From positions 1 to 60,720 of the forward strand of contig JAQCBJ010000007.1 of the NCBI GenBank assembly GCA_027621555.1: a stretch of DNA of 60,720 nt, written 5' to 3'. Position 1 is the stretch's first letter; each line of letters opens with the position of its first letter. The notes under the pieces were generated by a model that did not search any database, was not told the origin of the DNA, and saw only the letters and a list, made by a program, of their open reading frames with translations. The position numbers and the translations under genes are program-made. Source of the DNA: Bacteroidota bacterium (lineage in GTDB: Bacteria > Bacteroidota > Bacteroidia > Flavobacteriales_D > Sanyastnellaceae). Shown here piece by piece: positions 1-7,625 of the stretch.

Positions 1-1
1 T

Positions 2-625
2 GGGATGCACCACGACAGCTTCCGCGAAGAGCGAGGCGACGTCGACTTGAAGGCGGAAACGAGCCGAAGCGTGGAGCTTCAGTGGGTGGTGAATTCGACG
101 GCCGAGGGCACGGGGTGGAGCGGCGACGTGGCCGTGTACGGGAGCCGCATTGCGAATTACATGCTCCTCGTTCCCACAGGCCAAACCAACGGCGAAGGCT
201 TTCCCATCCAGTTGCACCAAGCGAGGTTGGCGAGGTTGGCGGGGGCCGATGTCAACGCGACTTGGCAAGCCCCGCGCGACCTTCCGTGGTCGGCCCACGT
301 CGCGCTGTCGTACGTCGATGCTCAAGACGAATCAGGCAACACGCTTCCATGGACGCCCCCCGCGACCGGCCGGTTCGAGGTCCGACGTGCCTGGAGCGCA
401 GCCGGACGTTCCCAAGGAGCCAGCAGCGTGGTGGTGGAAGCCTCCCGTGATGCGGTTTTGGTCCACGCCTCCACGTCCTGGGATTGGGGCGAACGCATTC
501 GGTTGAATGCTCAGGTGATCAACGCCACGAACGTCACTTACATCCCGACCCTTTCCCTGTTGCGAAACGTGGGGATGGCTGAGCCTGGACGAAACGTCCG
601 CGTGCAGGTGGTGTACACGCTGTAA
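2..625 (+). CDS. TonB-dependent receptor, C-terminal part (truncated by window edge)
   Basis: The reading frame is open at the left edge, so only about the last 207 residues are present. They look like the end of an outer-membrane beta-barrel: alternating hydrophobic strands, a LPWTPPATGRFEVR segment like the 'P.TPP.R' turn of TonB receptors, and a final stretch LRNVGMAEPGRNVRVQVVYTL that resembles the closing strand of siderophore or cobalamin-type receptors (typically 'LR..G.PEPGRN....V.Y.F/L'). The terminal aromatic-plus-leucine is usual for the last barrel strand. The substrate cannot be told from this fragment. The next gene starts about 95 bases downstream behind its own promoter-like box. 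Confidence 0.8.
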   Translation, partial: GMHHDSFREERGDVDLKAETSRSVELQWVVNSTAEGTGWSGDVAVYGSRIANYMLLVPTGQTNGEGFPIQLHQARLARLAGADVNATWQAPRDLPWSAHVALSYVDAQDESGNTLPWTPPATGRFEVRRAWSAAGRSQGASSVVVEASRDAVLVHASTSWDWGERIRLNAQVINATNVTYIPTLSLLRNVGMAEPGRNVRVQVVYTL

Positions 626-682
626 GCCTGGTTGGTTCGGAAGAAGTGCAAGAGGAGCCAACGCAGCAAGCGGTGGGGTGCG

Positions 683-690
683 TACCTTGA
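683..690 (+). promoter_or_regulatory. -7-like box TACCTTGA upstream of the dioxygenase-like gene
   Basis: Matches the Bacteroidota -7 consensus TAnnTTTG at five of six fixed positions, counting the last base loosely. It lies 30 bases before the ATG at 721. No clear -33 TTG is visible at the usual distance. Confidence 0.35.
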
Positions 691-720
691 AACAGATTCC
701 CGCACCTTCACTTGAACTCG

Positions 721-1731
721 ATGAAACGCAGTCAATTTCTCAAGTCGGTCGGAGCCGCTCTGGCTCTTCCCGCAGCGCTCCCATTTGCCTCTGCTGCCCA
801 GTCCCGCAAAGTCGGAAGCGTGGGGTCGGGGCGCAGCAATTGCGTCCTGATTCCCAGCGAAACGGCCGGTCCGTTCCCGCTTGATTTGACGGAAAACGGG
901 TTCTTTTTCCGGCAGGAAATCCAGGAAGATCGGGAAGGGGTGAGGCTGCGTCAGCGGGTGCGCATTGTCGGTGCGGACAACTGCGAACCGATGCCCAACG
1001 TGCGGGTCAACGTTTGGCATTGCGACCGAGACGGGGACTACTCCGGGTACGCGGAGATGGGTTCGGAGGGACTGACGTACTGCCGGGGCTACCAAATGAC
1101 GGACGCGAACGGCGAGTGCGAATTCGTGACCATTTTTCCGGGATGGTACCCGGGACGGGTGACGCATGTGCATTTCCAAGTCTTCGTGAGCTCTCAATAC
1201 AGCGTGGTGAGCCAATGGACGTGGCCGCATGAGGATGCGGTGAATGCCGTGAGCGCCCATCCGGACCTGTACCCGGCGGGTCCCGATCCGCTAAGTCCGG
1301 CACAAGACGGCGTGTTTGCGGACGGGTACGAGCTTCAGGTGGCGGATTTGGCCTGGGATGAAGAGGCGCAGGAATACGTGTCGCACTTTGAAGCCACGGT
1401 GGAAGGGGCAGGGACGAGTGGCGTGGGGTACCAGGAATTGCAAAACGCGCAAGTGTTCGACTTGGGCCAAAACTTCCCCAACCCCGTGACCTCCGCGACG
1501 GAAATCCCCCTCGAACTGCGCGAAGCGGGCGAGGTGGTGTGGTCGCTGTGGAGCCCGAATGGCGTGTGCGTTTCACGCACGATGCTGGGCACGTTGACTG
1601 CAGGGCGGCACGCTTTGGCGGTCGACTTTGGAGCGCTCGGGGTTCCTGCGGCGTCGTACCTCTACCACGTGGAGGTGAGCACGGCGCGCGGTCGGTTCAC
1701 CAACGTGAAGCGCATGACGGTTGCGAAGTGA
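721..1731 (+). CDS. secreted intradiol ring-cleavage dioxygenase-like protein with T9SS sorting domain
   Basis: 336 residues from the ATG at 721 (an in-frame TTG lies three codons upstream). The N-terminus KRSQFLKSVGAALALPAAL resembles a Tat signal (K-R-x-F-L-K) or a Sec signal. Residues about 45-160 carry the intradiol dioxygenase core: an ETAGPFP entry motif, VWHCDRDGDYSGY, TDANGECEFVTI, GWYPGR and THVHF. The Tyr in DYSGY, the Tyr in GWYP and the two His of HVH correspond to the Tyr-Tyr-His-His iron ligands of protocatechuate 3,4-dioxygenase, so the site looks intact. Residues about 245-336 form a type A T9SS C-terminal domain beginning FDLGQNFPNP. The protein should therefore be exported and attached to or released from the surface. 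The aromatic substrate is unknown; secreted intradiol homologues in Bacteroidota are poorly characterised. Confidence 0.8.
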   Translation: MKRSQFLKSVGAALALPAALPFASAAQSRKVGSVGSGRSNCVLIPSETAGPFPLDLTENGFFFRQEIQEDREGVRLRQRVRIVGADNCEPMPNVRVNVWHCDRDGDYSGYAEMGSEGLTYCRGYQMTDANGECEFVTIFPGWYPGRVTHVHFQVFVSSQYSVVSQWTWPHEDAVNAVSAHPDLYPAGPDPLSPAQDGVFADGYELQVADLAWDEEAQEYVSHFEATVEGAGTSGVGYQELQNAQVFDLGQNFPNPVTSATEIPLELREAGEVVWSLWSPNGVCVSRTMLGTLTAGRHALAVDFGALGVPAASYLYHVEVSTARGRFTNVKRMTVAK

Positions 1732-1744
1732 GGGCTGTGTGACG

Positions 1745-1752
1745 GACCTTTG
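1745..1752 (+). promoter_or_regulatory. weak -7-like box GACCTTTG before cysQ
   Basis: GACCTTTG matches TAnnTTTG except for the first base and ends 5 bases before the cysQ ATG. The same octamer stands 4 bases before the GTG at 45960, which supports it as a real variant. Confidence 0.3.
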
Positions 1753-1757
1753 ACGCC

Positions 1758-2561
1758 ATGAACGATTGGATTCGCGTGGCGTTGGCCGCGAGCTTGGAGG
1801 CAGGCCGAGCGATTTTGGACATCTACGAGAGCGACGACGTGGGGGTGGAATACAAGGAAGACCAAAGCCCCTTGACCCGTGCCGACCGCGCTGCCCACGA
1901 CGTGCTGATGCGGCACCTTGAAGCGACGAGCATTCCCGTGCTGTCGGAGGAAGGCAAGCACATGCCGTTTTCGGAACGCCAAGGATGGGACGCGCTTTGG
2001 ATCGTCGACCCCGTCGACGGGACCAAGGAATTCATCAAGCGCAACGGCGAGTTCACGGTGAACGTGGCTCTGGTGCGCGATGGCCGCGTGGCAGGCGGGG
2101 TGGTTCTCGCTCCGGTGTTGGGCCACGCCTACGTCGGCGTGGTGGGAGAAGGCGCATGGCGCTTGGAGGTGGACATGACCAAGGTGATTTCGGCGGACGA
2201 GGCTTGGGCGCAACGGGCGGCATTGCCTTTCGATGCGCCGGAGGGCCGGCCGTTCACGGTGGTGGCCAGCCGCTCTCACATGTCTCCTGAGACGGAGGCT
2301 TACGTGGAGGAAGCGCGTGCGCAACACGGCGAAGTCAACTTGATCAGCAAGGGCAGTTCCCTCAAACTGTGCATGGTCGCCGAAGGCACCGCAGATGCTT
2401 ACCCTCGGTTCGCGCCGACCATGGAGTGGGACACGGCGGCGGGCCAGGCGGTGTGCGAGGCGGCGGGGTGCGACGTCATCGACCAAAACACGAACGAGCC
2501 CATGCGCTACAACCGCGAAGAGTTGTTGAATGCCTGGTTTTTGGTCTCGCGCACGAATTGA
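1758..2561 (+). CDS. cysQ: 3'(2'),5'-bisphosphate nucleotidase CysQ
   Basis: 267 residues of the inositol monophosphatase superfamily. The metal site motif WIVDPVDGTKEFI (Asp84, Asp87) is the CysQ form of DPxDGT, and EEGKHMPF upstream holds the first acidic ligand region. The C-terminal WDTAAG motif (about residue 222) is the second family signature. The enzyme hydrolyses 3'-phosphoadenosine 5'-phosphate (and PAPS), recycling the by-product of sulfate activation, in the cytoplasm. Length is normal for the family. It stands alone between a T9SS protein and a DUF1801 gene; no sulfate-assimilation gene is adjacent. Confidence 0.93.
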   Translation: MNDWIRVALAASLEAGRAILDIYESDDVGVEYKEDQSPLTRADRAAHDVLMRHLEATSIPVLSEEGKHMPFSERQGWDALWIVDPVDGTKEFIKRNGEFTVNVALVRDGRVAGGVVLAPVLGHAYVGVVGEGAWRLEVDMTKVISADEAWAQRAALPFDAPEGRPFTVVASRSHMSPETEAYVEEARAQHGEVNLISKGSSLKLCMVAEGTADAYPRFAPTMEWDTAAGQAVCEAAGCDVIDQNTNEPMRYNREELLNAWFLVSRTN

Positions 2562-2576
2562 CCTGAATCCAGCGTT

Positions 2577-2584
2577 TACTTTGA
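2577..2584 (+). promoter_or_regulatory. -7 box TACTTTGA with upstream TTG
   Basis: TACTTTGA agrees well with TAnnTTTG, and TTG at 2558-2560 lies 16 bases upstream as a possible -33 element. The ATG at 2603 is 18 bases downstream, so a short leader is expected. Confidence 0.45.
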
Positions 2585-2602
2585 ACCGAAACAGACGCAG
2601 CC

Positions 2603-3061
2603 ATGAAGATTGAAGCCACGTCGGTCGACGAGTACGTCAGCAAGGCGCCCGAGGAACGTCAAGATGCCTTGCGCCGCATGCGCGAGGTGCTCCGCGAGAA
2701 CCTGCCCAAGGGGTTTTCGGAAGAGCTGAGTTACGGCATGCCGGGGTACGTGGTGCCGCACAGCTTGTACGAGCCCGGTTACCACTGCGATCCGCGCTTG
2801 CCGCTTCCATTTGTGAGCTTCGCCAACCAAAAGAACTTCGTCGCCCTCTACCACATGGGGCTGTACGCCAGCCCTGAGGACATGGCGTGGTTCATGGAAT
2901 CGTGGGACGCGGAGCGGTTTGGGAAACTCGACATGGGGAAGAGTTGCATCCGCTTTAAGAAAATGGACAAGATCCCGTGGGACTTGATTGGCGAATTGGC
3001 GACGCGCATGACGCCGGACGATTGGATCGCGCGCTACGAATCGGCATTCCGCAAGAAATGA
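2603..3061 (+). CDS. DUF1801 (YdhG-like) domain protein
   Basis: 152-residue cytoplasmic protein. The start VDEYVSKAPEERQDALRRMR and the ELSYGMPGY motif are typical of DUF1801 proteins, the fold shared with B. subtilis YdhG, reported as an iron chaperone-like protein. The rest (FVALYHMGLYAS, GKSCIRFKK) matches the usual family layout. The function is not firmly established in Bacteroidota. Its TGA overlaps the ATG of the next gene (ATGA at 3058-3061), so the two are probably translationally coupled, although the products look unrelated. Confidence 0.85.
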   Translation: MKIEATSVDEYVSKAPEERQDALRRMREVLRENLPKGFSEELSYGMPGYVVPHSLYEPGYHCDPRLPLPFVSFANQKNFVALYHMGLYASPEDMAWFMESWDAERFGKLDMGKSCIRFKKMDKIPWDLIGELATRMTPDDWIARYESAFRKK

Positions 3062-4146
3062 GGAGGGCGCTCTTCTTTGTGCTGGGCGCTCTTGGTGTCC
3101 TTCAGGCGGAAGCCCAAATGCAATGGTGGCCCAACGAGGTCAGCGGCACGAGTGGGGTTTGGCTTGCGGAAGGGGACATGCGGGACGCGGTCGACGGCAC
3201 GGCCTTTGGGGCGTACGCGGGATGGATGACCCGAGCGACGAACGGGTGGGCGGCGTTTTTTGGCGGCATCGAGCACGGGGGCTTTGTGGGCATGCACCGC
3301 ATTGGCGCTTCCTCTTACGGCTGGCAGCCCCAACTCGGTTGGACCTTGCGCACAGGCCAAACCCGTCTCATAGGCTGGTCGTTCAGCACCGGCCTTGCCT
3401 ATAACGCCAAGATTTACGACCCCGAGACGGCTCCAGACCTCGAAGCGGTCGGCACCCACCTCAACGGGCTCGTTCGCCTCGGCATCACCGTGGCCAACGA
3501 CAGCCCGCTCAGCCTGGGCGTCGGCATTTTGCACACCAGCAACGGGGCGCTGCGTCGCCCCAACAAGGGCATCAACACCCCCCACGCTCAGCTCGTCATG
3601 CGCCTCGGTGAGACTCCACGGCGGCGAGTTTACATGGACGGCGCCAACCCCCGCACTCTGCGATCCGCGGTCGGTCTCGCCCTTGGTGGTCGCGATCACG
3701 GCGGGTATGGAGGACACATCTATGGCGTCCAGGAAATCTTCGCCCAGTCGTCGTTTGTGTGGAGCCCACGCTACGCGTTGACGGCCCAAGCTTCGGTCGT
3801 GCATCACGGCGCCCGTCGCGCCGATCCCGCCACCGACGCCCCGTCCGACACGTTGGCGGCCTTCGTGCTGGACCGACTTCAGCCCGGCCTGTGTGCGGGG
3901 TGGTCGTGGATGTTTGGCCGCGCACGCCTGGACCTCCTCAAGGGAGGCGTGCTCGCCAACCCCACCCCAGGATTCCTCCAGGGCTTCAACAAGGCGCAGC
4001 TGTTCTTGTCGGTGCATCCCAACCTCGACGCCTTCGTGTCGCTGCGTTTCACCGATTGGCGCGCTGATTACGTCAGCGCGGGAATGGCGCTTCGATGGGG
4101 CAAGTCGGAACGGGAATGCGACACGTGCCCCAAGTGGGACCTGTGA
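3058..4146 (+). CDS. PagL-like acyloxyacyl hydrolase / outer-membrane lipid A deacylase candidate
   Basis: 362 residues from the ATG at 3058, chosen because it overlaps the upstream stop and opens a signal peptide (MRRALFFVLGALGVLQAEAQ). The mature part is rich in alternating beta strands. It contains GILHTSNGALRRPNKGIN, where His159 and Ser161 match the His-x-Ser-Asn catalytic region of PagL lipid A 3-O-deacylases. PagL is a small outer-membrane barrel; this protein is about twice as long, like many Bacteroidota 'acyloxyacyl hydrolase' annotations, and the extra C-terminal half may be more barrel. Lipid A remodelling is an inference from the motif only. Confidence 0.7.
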   Translation: MRRALFFVLGALGVLQAEAQMQWWPNEVSGTSGVWLAEGDMRDAVDGTAFGAYAGWMTRATNGWAAFFGGIEHGGFVGMHRIGASSYGWQPQLGWTLRTGQTRLIGWSFSTGLAYNAKIYDPETAPDLEAVGTHLNGLVRLGITVANDSPLSLGVGILHTSNGALRRPNKGINTPHAQLVMRLGETPRRRVYMDGANPRTLRSAVGLALGGRDHGGYGGHIYGVQEIFAQSSFVWSPRYALTAQASVVHHGARRADPATDAPSDTLAAFVLDRLQPGLCAGWSWMFGRARLDLLKGGVLANPTPGFLQGFNKAQLFLSVHPNLDAFVSLRFTDWRADYVSAGMALRWGKSERECDTCPKWDL

Positions 4147-4174
4147 CGGGGCAACATTTTGGCACGGATTTTCG

Positions 4175-4182
4175 TACGTTCA
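4175..4182 (+). promoter_or_regulatory. -7-like box TACGTTCA before the patatin gene
   Basis: TACGTTCA resembles TAnnTTTG and ends 13 bases before the ATG at 4196. A TTTTGG tract lies at 4157-4162, closer than the usual -33 spacing. Confidence 0.35.
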
Positions 4183-4195
4183 TAGGCAGAGCCCG

Positions 4196-5074
4196 ATGAA
4201 CTCCTTGAACACATACGACACCCTTATCCTCGAAGGAGGAAGCCTGAGGTGCGCCTTCACAGCGGGCGTCATGGACGCGATGCTGTTGCTCGGGCCGCTC
4301 AAGTTTGAACGCATGTTTGGTGTGAGTGCCGGCTCGATGGTGATGGCGACGCACCTCACGGGTCAATACAAGCACTTTTACCGCATATCTCGGGAATTGG
4401 TCGAAGACGGCAAGTTCATCCGCTTCTCGTCGGCGTGGTCGAAAGAAGGACTCATGAACTTGGCTCACCTGAAAGCATATGTGATGCGCCACGCTCCTTT
4501 GAACTTGGAGGCGTTGGCTCAAGCCCAGGAATCCACCCAGACGCTCGTGGTCACAACGCACTTGGATTCAGGTGAACCGCGGTACCTCGAGCCGAAAGGC
4601 AGAGAGTGGTTGGACGCTTTGGTGGCTTCCTCGTCCTTGCCCTTGGTGACTCGAGGGAAGGTGAAATTTCGCGGAGAGTGGATGTTTGACGGGGGGTACT
4701 CTGATCCTCTTCCTTTGGACAAGGCCTTGGAACTGGGCGGGCGACGCATCCTGGTGGTTCGAACGCGCCCCATGGGAGACCACGCGTCGCAGAGCTACAT
4801 GGATTCGTTTGGTTCGTACTGGTACCGACACAACGAGGTGCTGGCGCCCTTGTTCCTGAAGGGGTATGAGCGCTACAACGAAACGGTCGACCGCCTCTTG
4901 AGGGGCGGGGACAACGAAGGGCGGATTTGGGAAGAAATCGCTCCGCCGTATCCCTTGCAGACGGATTCGTGGTCGGTCGGCGAAAAGGAAGTTGGGGCAG
5001 ATTACCGCTTGGGCGTGGAAGTGGCGATGAATTGGTGGGCAAGCCGATTCAAAGGCTTCGGCCGTTTGAGCTGA
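4196..5074 (+). CDS. patatin-like phospholipase family protein
   Basis: 292 residues from the ATG at 4196; the frame is open further upstream, but that part lies inside the previous gene. It shows the patatin oxyanion loop LILEGGSLRCAFTAGVMDA, the nucleophile elbow GVSAGS (Ser44) and the catalytic Asp in FDGGYSD (Asp165). The overall arrangement and the long C-terminal tail are like the YjjU/RssA branch of bacterial patatins. There is no signal peptide, so it is probably cytoplasmic or peripheral. It would hydrolyse acyl esters of (phospho)lipids; the substrate is unknown. Monocistronic, followed by a 163-base gap. Confidence 0.9.
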   Translation: MNSLNTYDTLILEGGSLRCAFTAGVMDAMLLLGPLKFERMFGVSAGSMVMATHLTGQYKHFYRISRELVEDGKFIRFSSAWSKEGLMNLAHLKAYVMRHAPLNLEALAQAQESTQTLVVTTHLDSGEPRYLEPKGREWLDALVASSSLPLVTRGKVKFRGEWMFDGGYSDPLPLDKALELGGRRILVVRTRPMGDHASQSYMDSFGSYWYRHNEVLAPLFLKGYERYNETVDRLLRGGDNEGRIWEEIAPPYPLQTDSWSVGEKEVGADYRLGVEVAMNWWASRFKGFGRLS

Positions 5075-5138
5075 GAAGAAGACGTCTTTGGGACACCTTT
5101 CTGTGGTCCAAACCCGTGCATTTCTCAATGCTGTGATG

Positions 5139-5146
5139 TAGCTTGC
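5139..5146 (+). promoter_or_regulatory. possible -7 box TAGCTTGC in the leader region of the glucan operon
   Basis: The 163-base gap before the GH3 gene holds this single TAnnTTGC-type box, 91 bases before the ATG at 5238. It has the same ending as the box before glmM (TACCTTGC). No convincing -33 element or operator repeat is visible. An open frame of ten codons at 5181 looks meaningless. Confidence 0.22.
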
Positions 5147-5237
5147 GGTCGCTTGCGTTTCCGACCTGCAAGAGAGAACAATGAATTCCTCTGAAACGGC
5201 CAGCTCCACCTGAATTCCCAGCAAATCAGCCCTGTTC

Positions 5238-7619
5238 ATGCGCCTTGATTTCCAAGCGATGACGTGTTCCTCTTTGGCCGCAACTCCACGCGTGTTGGTT
5301 GCGACGCTTGTGGGGTTGTGCTGCGTTGCATTGGAATCGTGTCAAACGGCCCCTTCTTCAAAGGGCGTGTCAGACGCGGAACTGGAAGCGTTCCGGGGAT
5401 CGGCCCAAGTGGAATCGTTGCTCTCGCGCATGACGCTTGAGGACAAGGTGGGGGAGATGACCCAACTCACGTTGGACATGCTGTGTGAGGGAGAGCTCAG
5501 TGACCGGAAAGACGTCTACGTCATTCTCGACGAACCGCACACCCTCGATGCCGACAAGTTGACCGCAGCGTTTGAAAAGGGTCGCGTCGGAAGTGTGCTG
5601 AATTGCGGCGGCCACGGTTACACCATGGAAAAGTGGCGCGAACTCGTTTCCGGCATTCAAGTGGCGAGCCTCAAAGCCAAGGGAATCCCTGCGTTGTACG
5701 GGGTCGACGCCATTCACGGCGCGACGTACACCGCCGGAGCCGCACTCGGGCCTCAACAAATTGCCCTTGCTGCGACGTGGGACACTTCTTTGGTGCGCAA
5801 AATGGCGGAGGGCACGGCGCGTGAAATTCATGCGTGTGGCATTCCGTGGAATTTTGCACCCGTGCTGGATGTGGGGCGCGATCCGCGCTGGCCGCGATTT
5901 TGGGAAACGTTTGGAGAGGATGTCAAGCTTGTGGGCGACATGGGCGAATCGATGGTTCGCGGCTTTCAAGAGGGGCCGGTCAAGGTTGCGGCCACGCTCA
6001 AGCATTACCTGGGCTACAGCACTCCGTGGAGTGGTCAGGACCGCACACCAGCATACATTCCTGAGCGCCAACTGCGCGAATGGTTCCTGCCTCCTTTTGC
6101 TCAGGCGGTCGAGGCTGGTGCCATGACGGTCATGGTCAACAGCGGGGAAATGAACGGCATTCCCACCCACGTGAACCGGTTTGTCCTCACGGACATCCTG
6201 CGCGGTGAGCTTGGGTTCGAGGGGCTGGTGGTGACCGATTGGGAGGACATCAAATTCTTGGTGAAGCGGCACCACGTGGCGGCCACTTACAAGGAAGCCA
6301 TCCGCATGGCGATTTTGGCGGGCATCGACATGAGCATGGTTCCTCAGGATCTAGAATTTCCTGTCCTTTTGAAGGAACTCGTCGACGAAGGCCAAATCCC
6401 AGAAAGCCGCATCGACCTCAGCGTGCGCCGCATCCTCACCGTGAAAGAAAAGCTCGGCTTGCTCGAGGAAGGAGGGGCCGCGTTGCTTCCCGCGCTGACC
6501 GAGGATGAACGCACAGGGCTCGCGGGTCCTGCCGCCCGTGCGGCGCAGGAATGCATCACGGTGCTGAAGAACGAAGGGACCCACGCGGTTTATCCAGATC
6601 AACCGGTTTTGCCCTTGGGCGGCGAGGGCCGCATTTTCGTCTCCGGCCCGACGGCCCGTTCCGTCAATGCGCTGAACGGCGGGTGGTCAGGAACGTGGCA
6701 GGGCACCGATCCGGCCTACAACAATCCGGGGCGCTTGACCGCGCTGGAAGGGATGCAAGAGGAGTTTGGGGCGAGTCGCATCCAATTCGAGGAACTTGCA
6801 AGCATGGACTTTGACGCTGCCGACATCCGTCGCGTGGTGAAGGCCGTGAGAGCGTCACGCTCAGAGGTTGCCGTGTTGTTCCTGGGCGAAATGCCCTACA
6901 CCGAGTTCGTGGGTGACATCGGCGACCTGCGGTTGCCCGACAACCAGTTGGACTTGGTGCGCGAGGTGGCGGCGACCGGCACCCAAGTGGTAGGCGTCTT
7001 CGTAGAAGGTCGACCACGCACGTTCTCCCAAGTCGAGGAAGACCTGGACGCCGTGGTCATGGCGTACTTGCCGGGCGACTTTGGGGCGCAAGCCGTTGCG
7101 CGGGTCCTGAGCGGAGCTTTCAACCCTTCGGGACGCTTGCCGTTCACGTGGCCGCGCGAAGCGTCGAGTCACGTGACGTACGATCGAAAACACACGGAGG
7201 ACGTTCGCCACGGCGAGAACCCGTCAAGGTTTCAACCGCAATATGCTTTTGGGCACGGATTGAGCTACAGCCCTGTCGTCACGACTGGACTCCGTGTGAT
7301 GAATGAAGATGACGTTCGTCAGGGGGACATCCTCGACGTGGAGGTGACCTTGACCAACACGGGCGATCGAACTTCCACGGAGGTTGTGATGTTGTTCGCG
7401 CAAGATCGCGTGGCGTCCATCACACCTGCTGTCGACAAACTCAAGGCCTACAAACGCGTCTTCGTGGACGCCGGTGCAACAAAAACGGTGCAGCTCAGCG
7501 TCTCGACAGACGAGTTGGGTTTCATTGGGCAAGACTTGACCTACGAAGTCGAGCCTGGCATGTTCGGGTTGCGCGTGAAAGACCAAACCACTGAATTCGA
7601 ATTGAAAACAAACAAATAA
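5238..7619 (+). CDS. glycoside hydrolase family 3 beta-glucosidase lipoprotein
   Basis: 793 residues, first gene of a six-gene operon. An N-terminal hydrophobic segment ends in a lipobox-like LESC, so it is probably a lipoprotein. The GH3 N-domain (about 50-400) includes PALYGVDAIHG, WNFAPVLDVGRDPRWPR, LKHYLGYSTP and the nucleophile loop VVTDWED with Asp334. The GH3 C-domain (about 430-650) includes VAVLFLGE and AYLPGDFGAQA. The fibronectin III-like C-terminal domain (about 690-785) contains VEVTLTNTGDRTSTEVVMLF. This is the BglX-like arrangement. In the operon it would release glucose from oligosaccharides generated by the GH16 enzyme. An in-frame ATG at 5259 is an alternative start. Confidence 0.93.
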   Translation: MRLDFQAMTCSSLAATPRVLVATLVGLCCVALESCQTAPSSKGVSDAELEAFRGSAQVESLLSRMTLEDKVGEMTQLTLDMLCEGELSDRKDVYVILDEPHTLDADKLTAAFEKGRVGSVLNCGGHGYTMEKWRELVSGIQVASLKAKGIPALYGVDAIHGATYTAGAALGPQQIALAATWDTSLVRKMAEGTAREIHACGIPWNFAPVLDVGRDPRWPRFWETFGEDVKLVGDMGESMVRGFQEGPVKVAATLKHYLGYSTPWSGQDRTPAYIPERQLREWFLPPFAQAVEAGAMTVMVNSGEMNGIPTHVNRFVLTDILRGELGFEGLVVTDWEDIKFLVKRHHVAATYKEAIRMAILAGIDMSMVPQDLEFPVLLKELVDEGQIPESRIDLSVRRILTVKEKLGLLEEGGAALLPALTEDERTGLAGPAARAAQECITVLKNEGTHAVYPDQPVLPLGGEGRIFVSGPTARSVNALNGGWSGTWQGTDPAYNNPGRLTALEGMQEEFGASRIQFEELASMDFDAADIRRVVKAVRASRSEVAVLFLGEMPYTEFVGDIGDLRLPDNQLDLVREVAATGTQVVGVFVEGRPRTFSQVEEDLDAVVMAYLPGDFGAQAVARVLSGAFNPSGRLPFTWPREASSHVTYDRKHTEDVRHGENPSRFQPQYAFGHGLSYSPVVTTGLRVMNEDDVRQGDILDVEVTLTNTGDRTSTEVVMLFAQDRVASITPAVDKLKAYKRVFVDAGATKTVQLSVSTDELGFIGQDLTYEVEPGMFGLRVKDQTTEFELKTNK

Positions 7620-7625
7620 CATCTT

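Noticed and set aside
3893-4195. Extended N-terminus of the patatin frame
   Set aside because: It overlaps the PagL-like gene in another frame and is Arg/Ser-rich. MNSLNTYDTLILEGG at 4196 is the natural start behind a -7-like box.
5181-5213. Ten-codon open frame in the leader before the GH3 gene
   Set aside because: Too short, with no codon pattern, no conservation evidence and no terminator or leader-peptide features around it.
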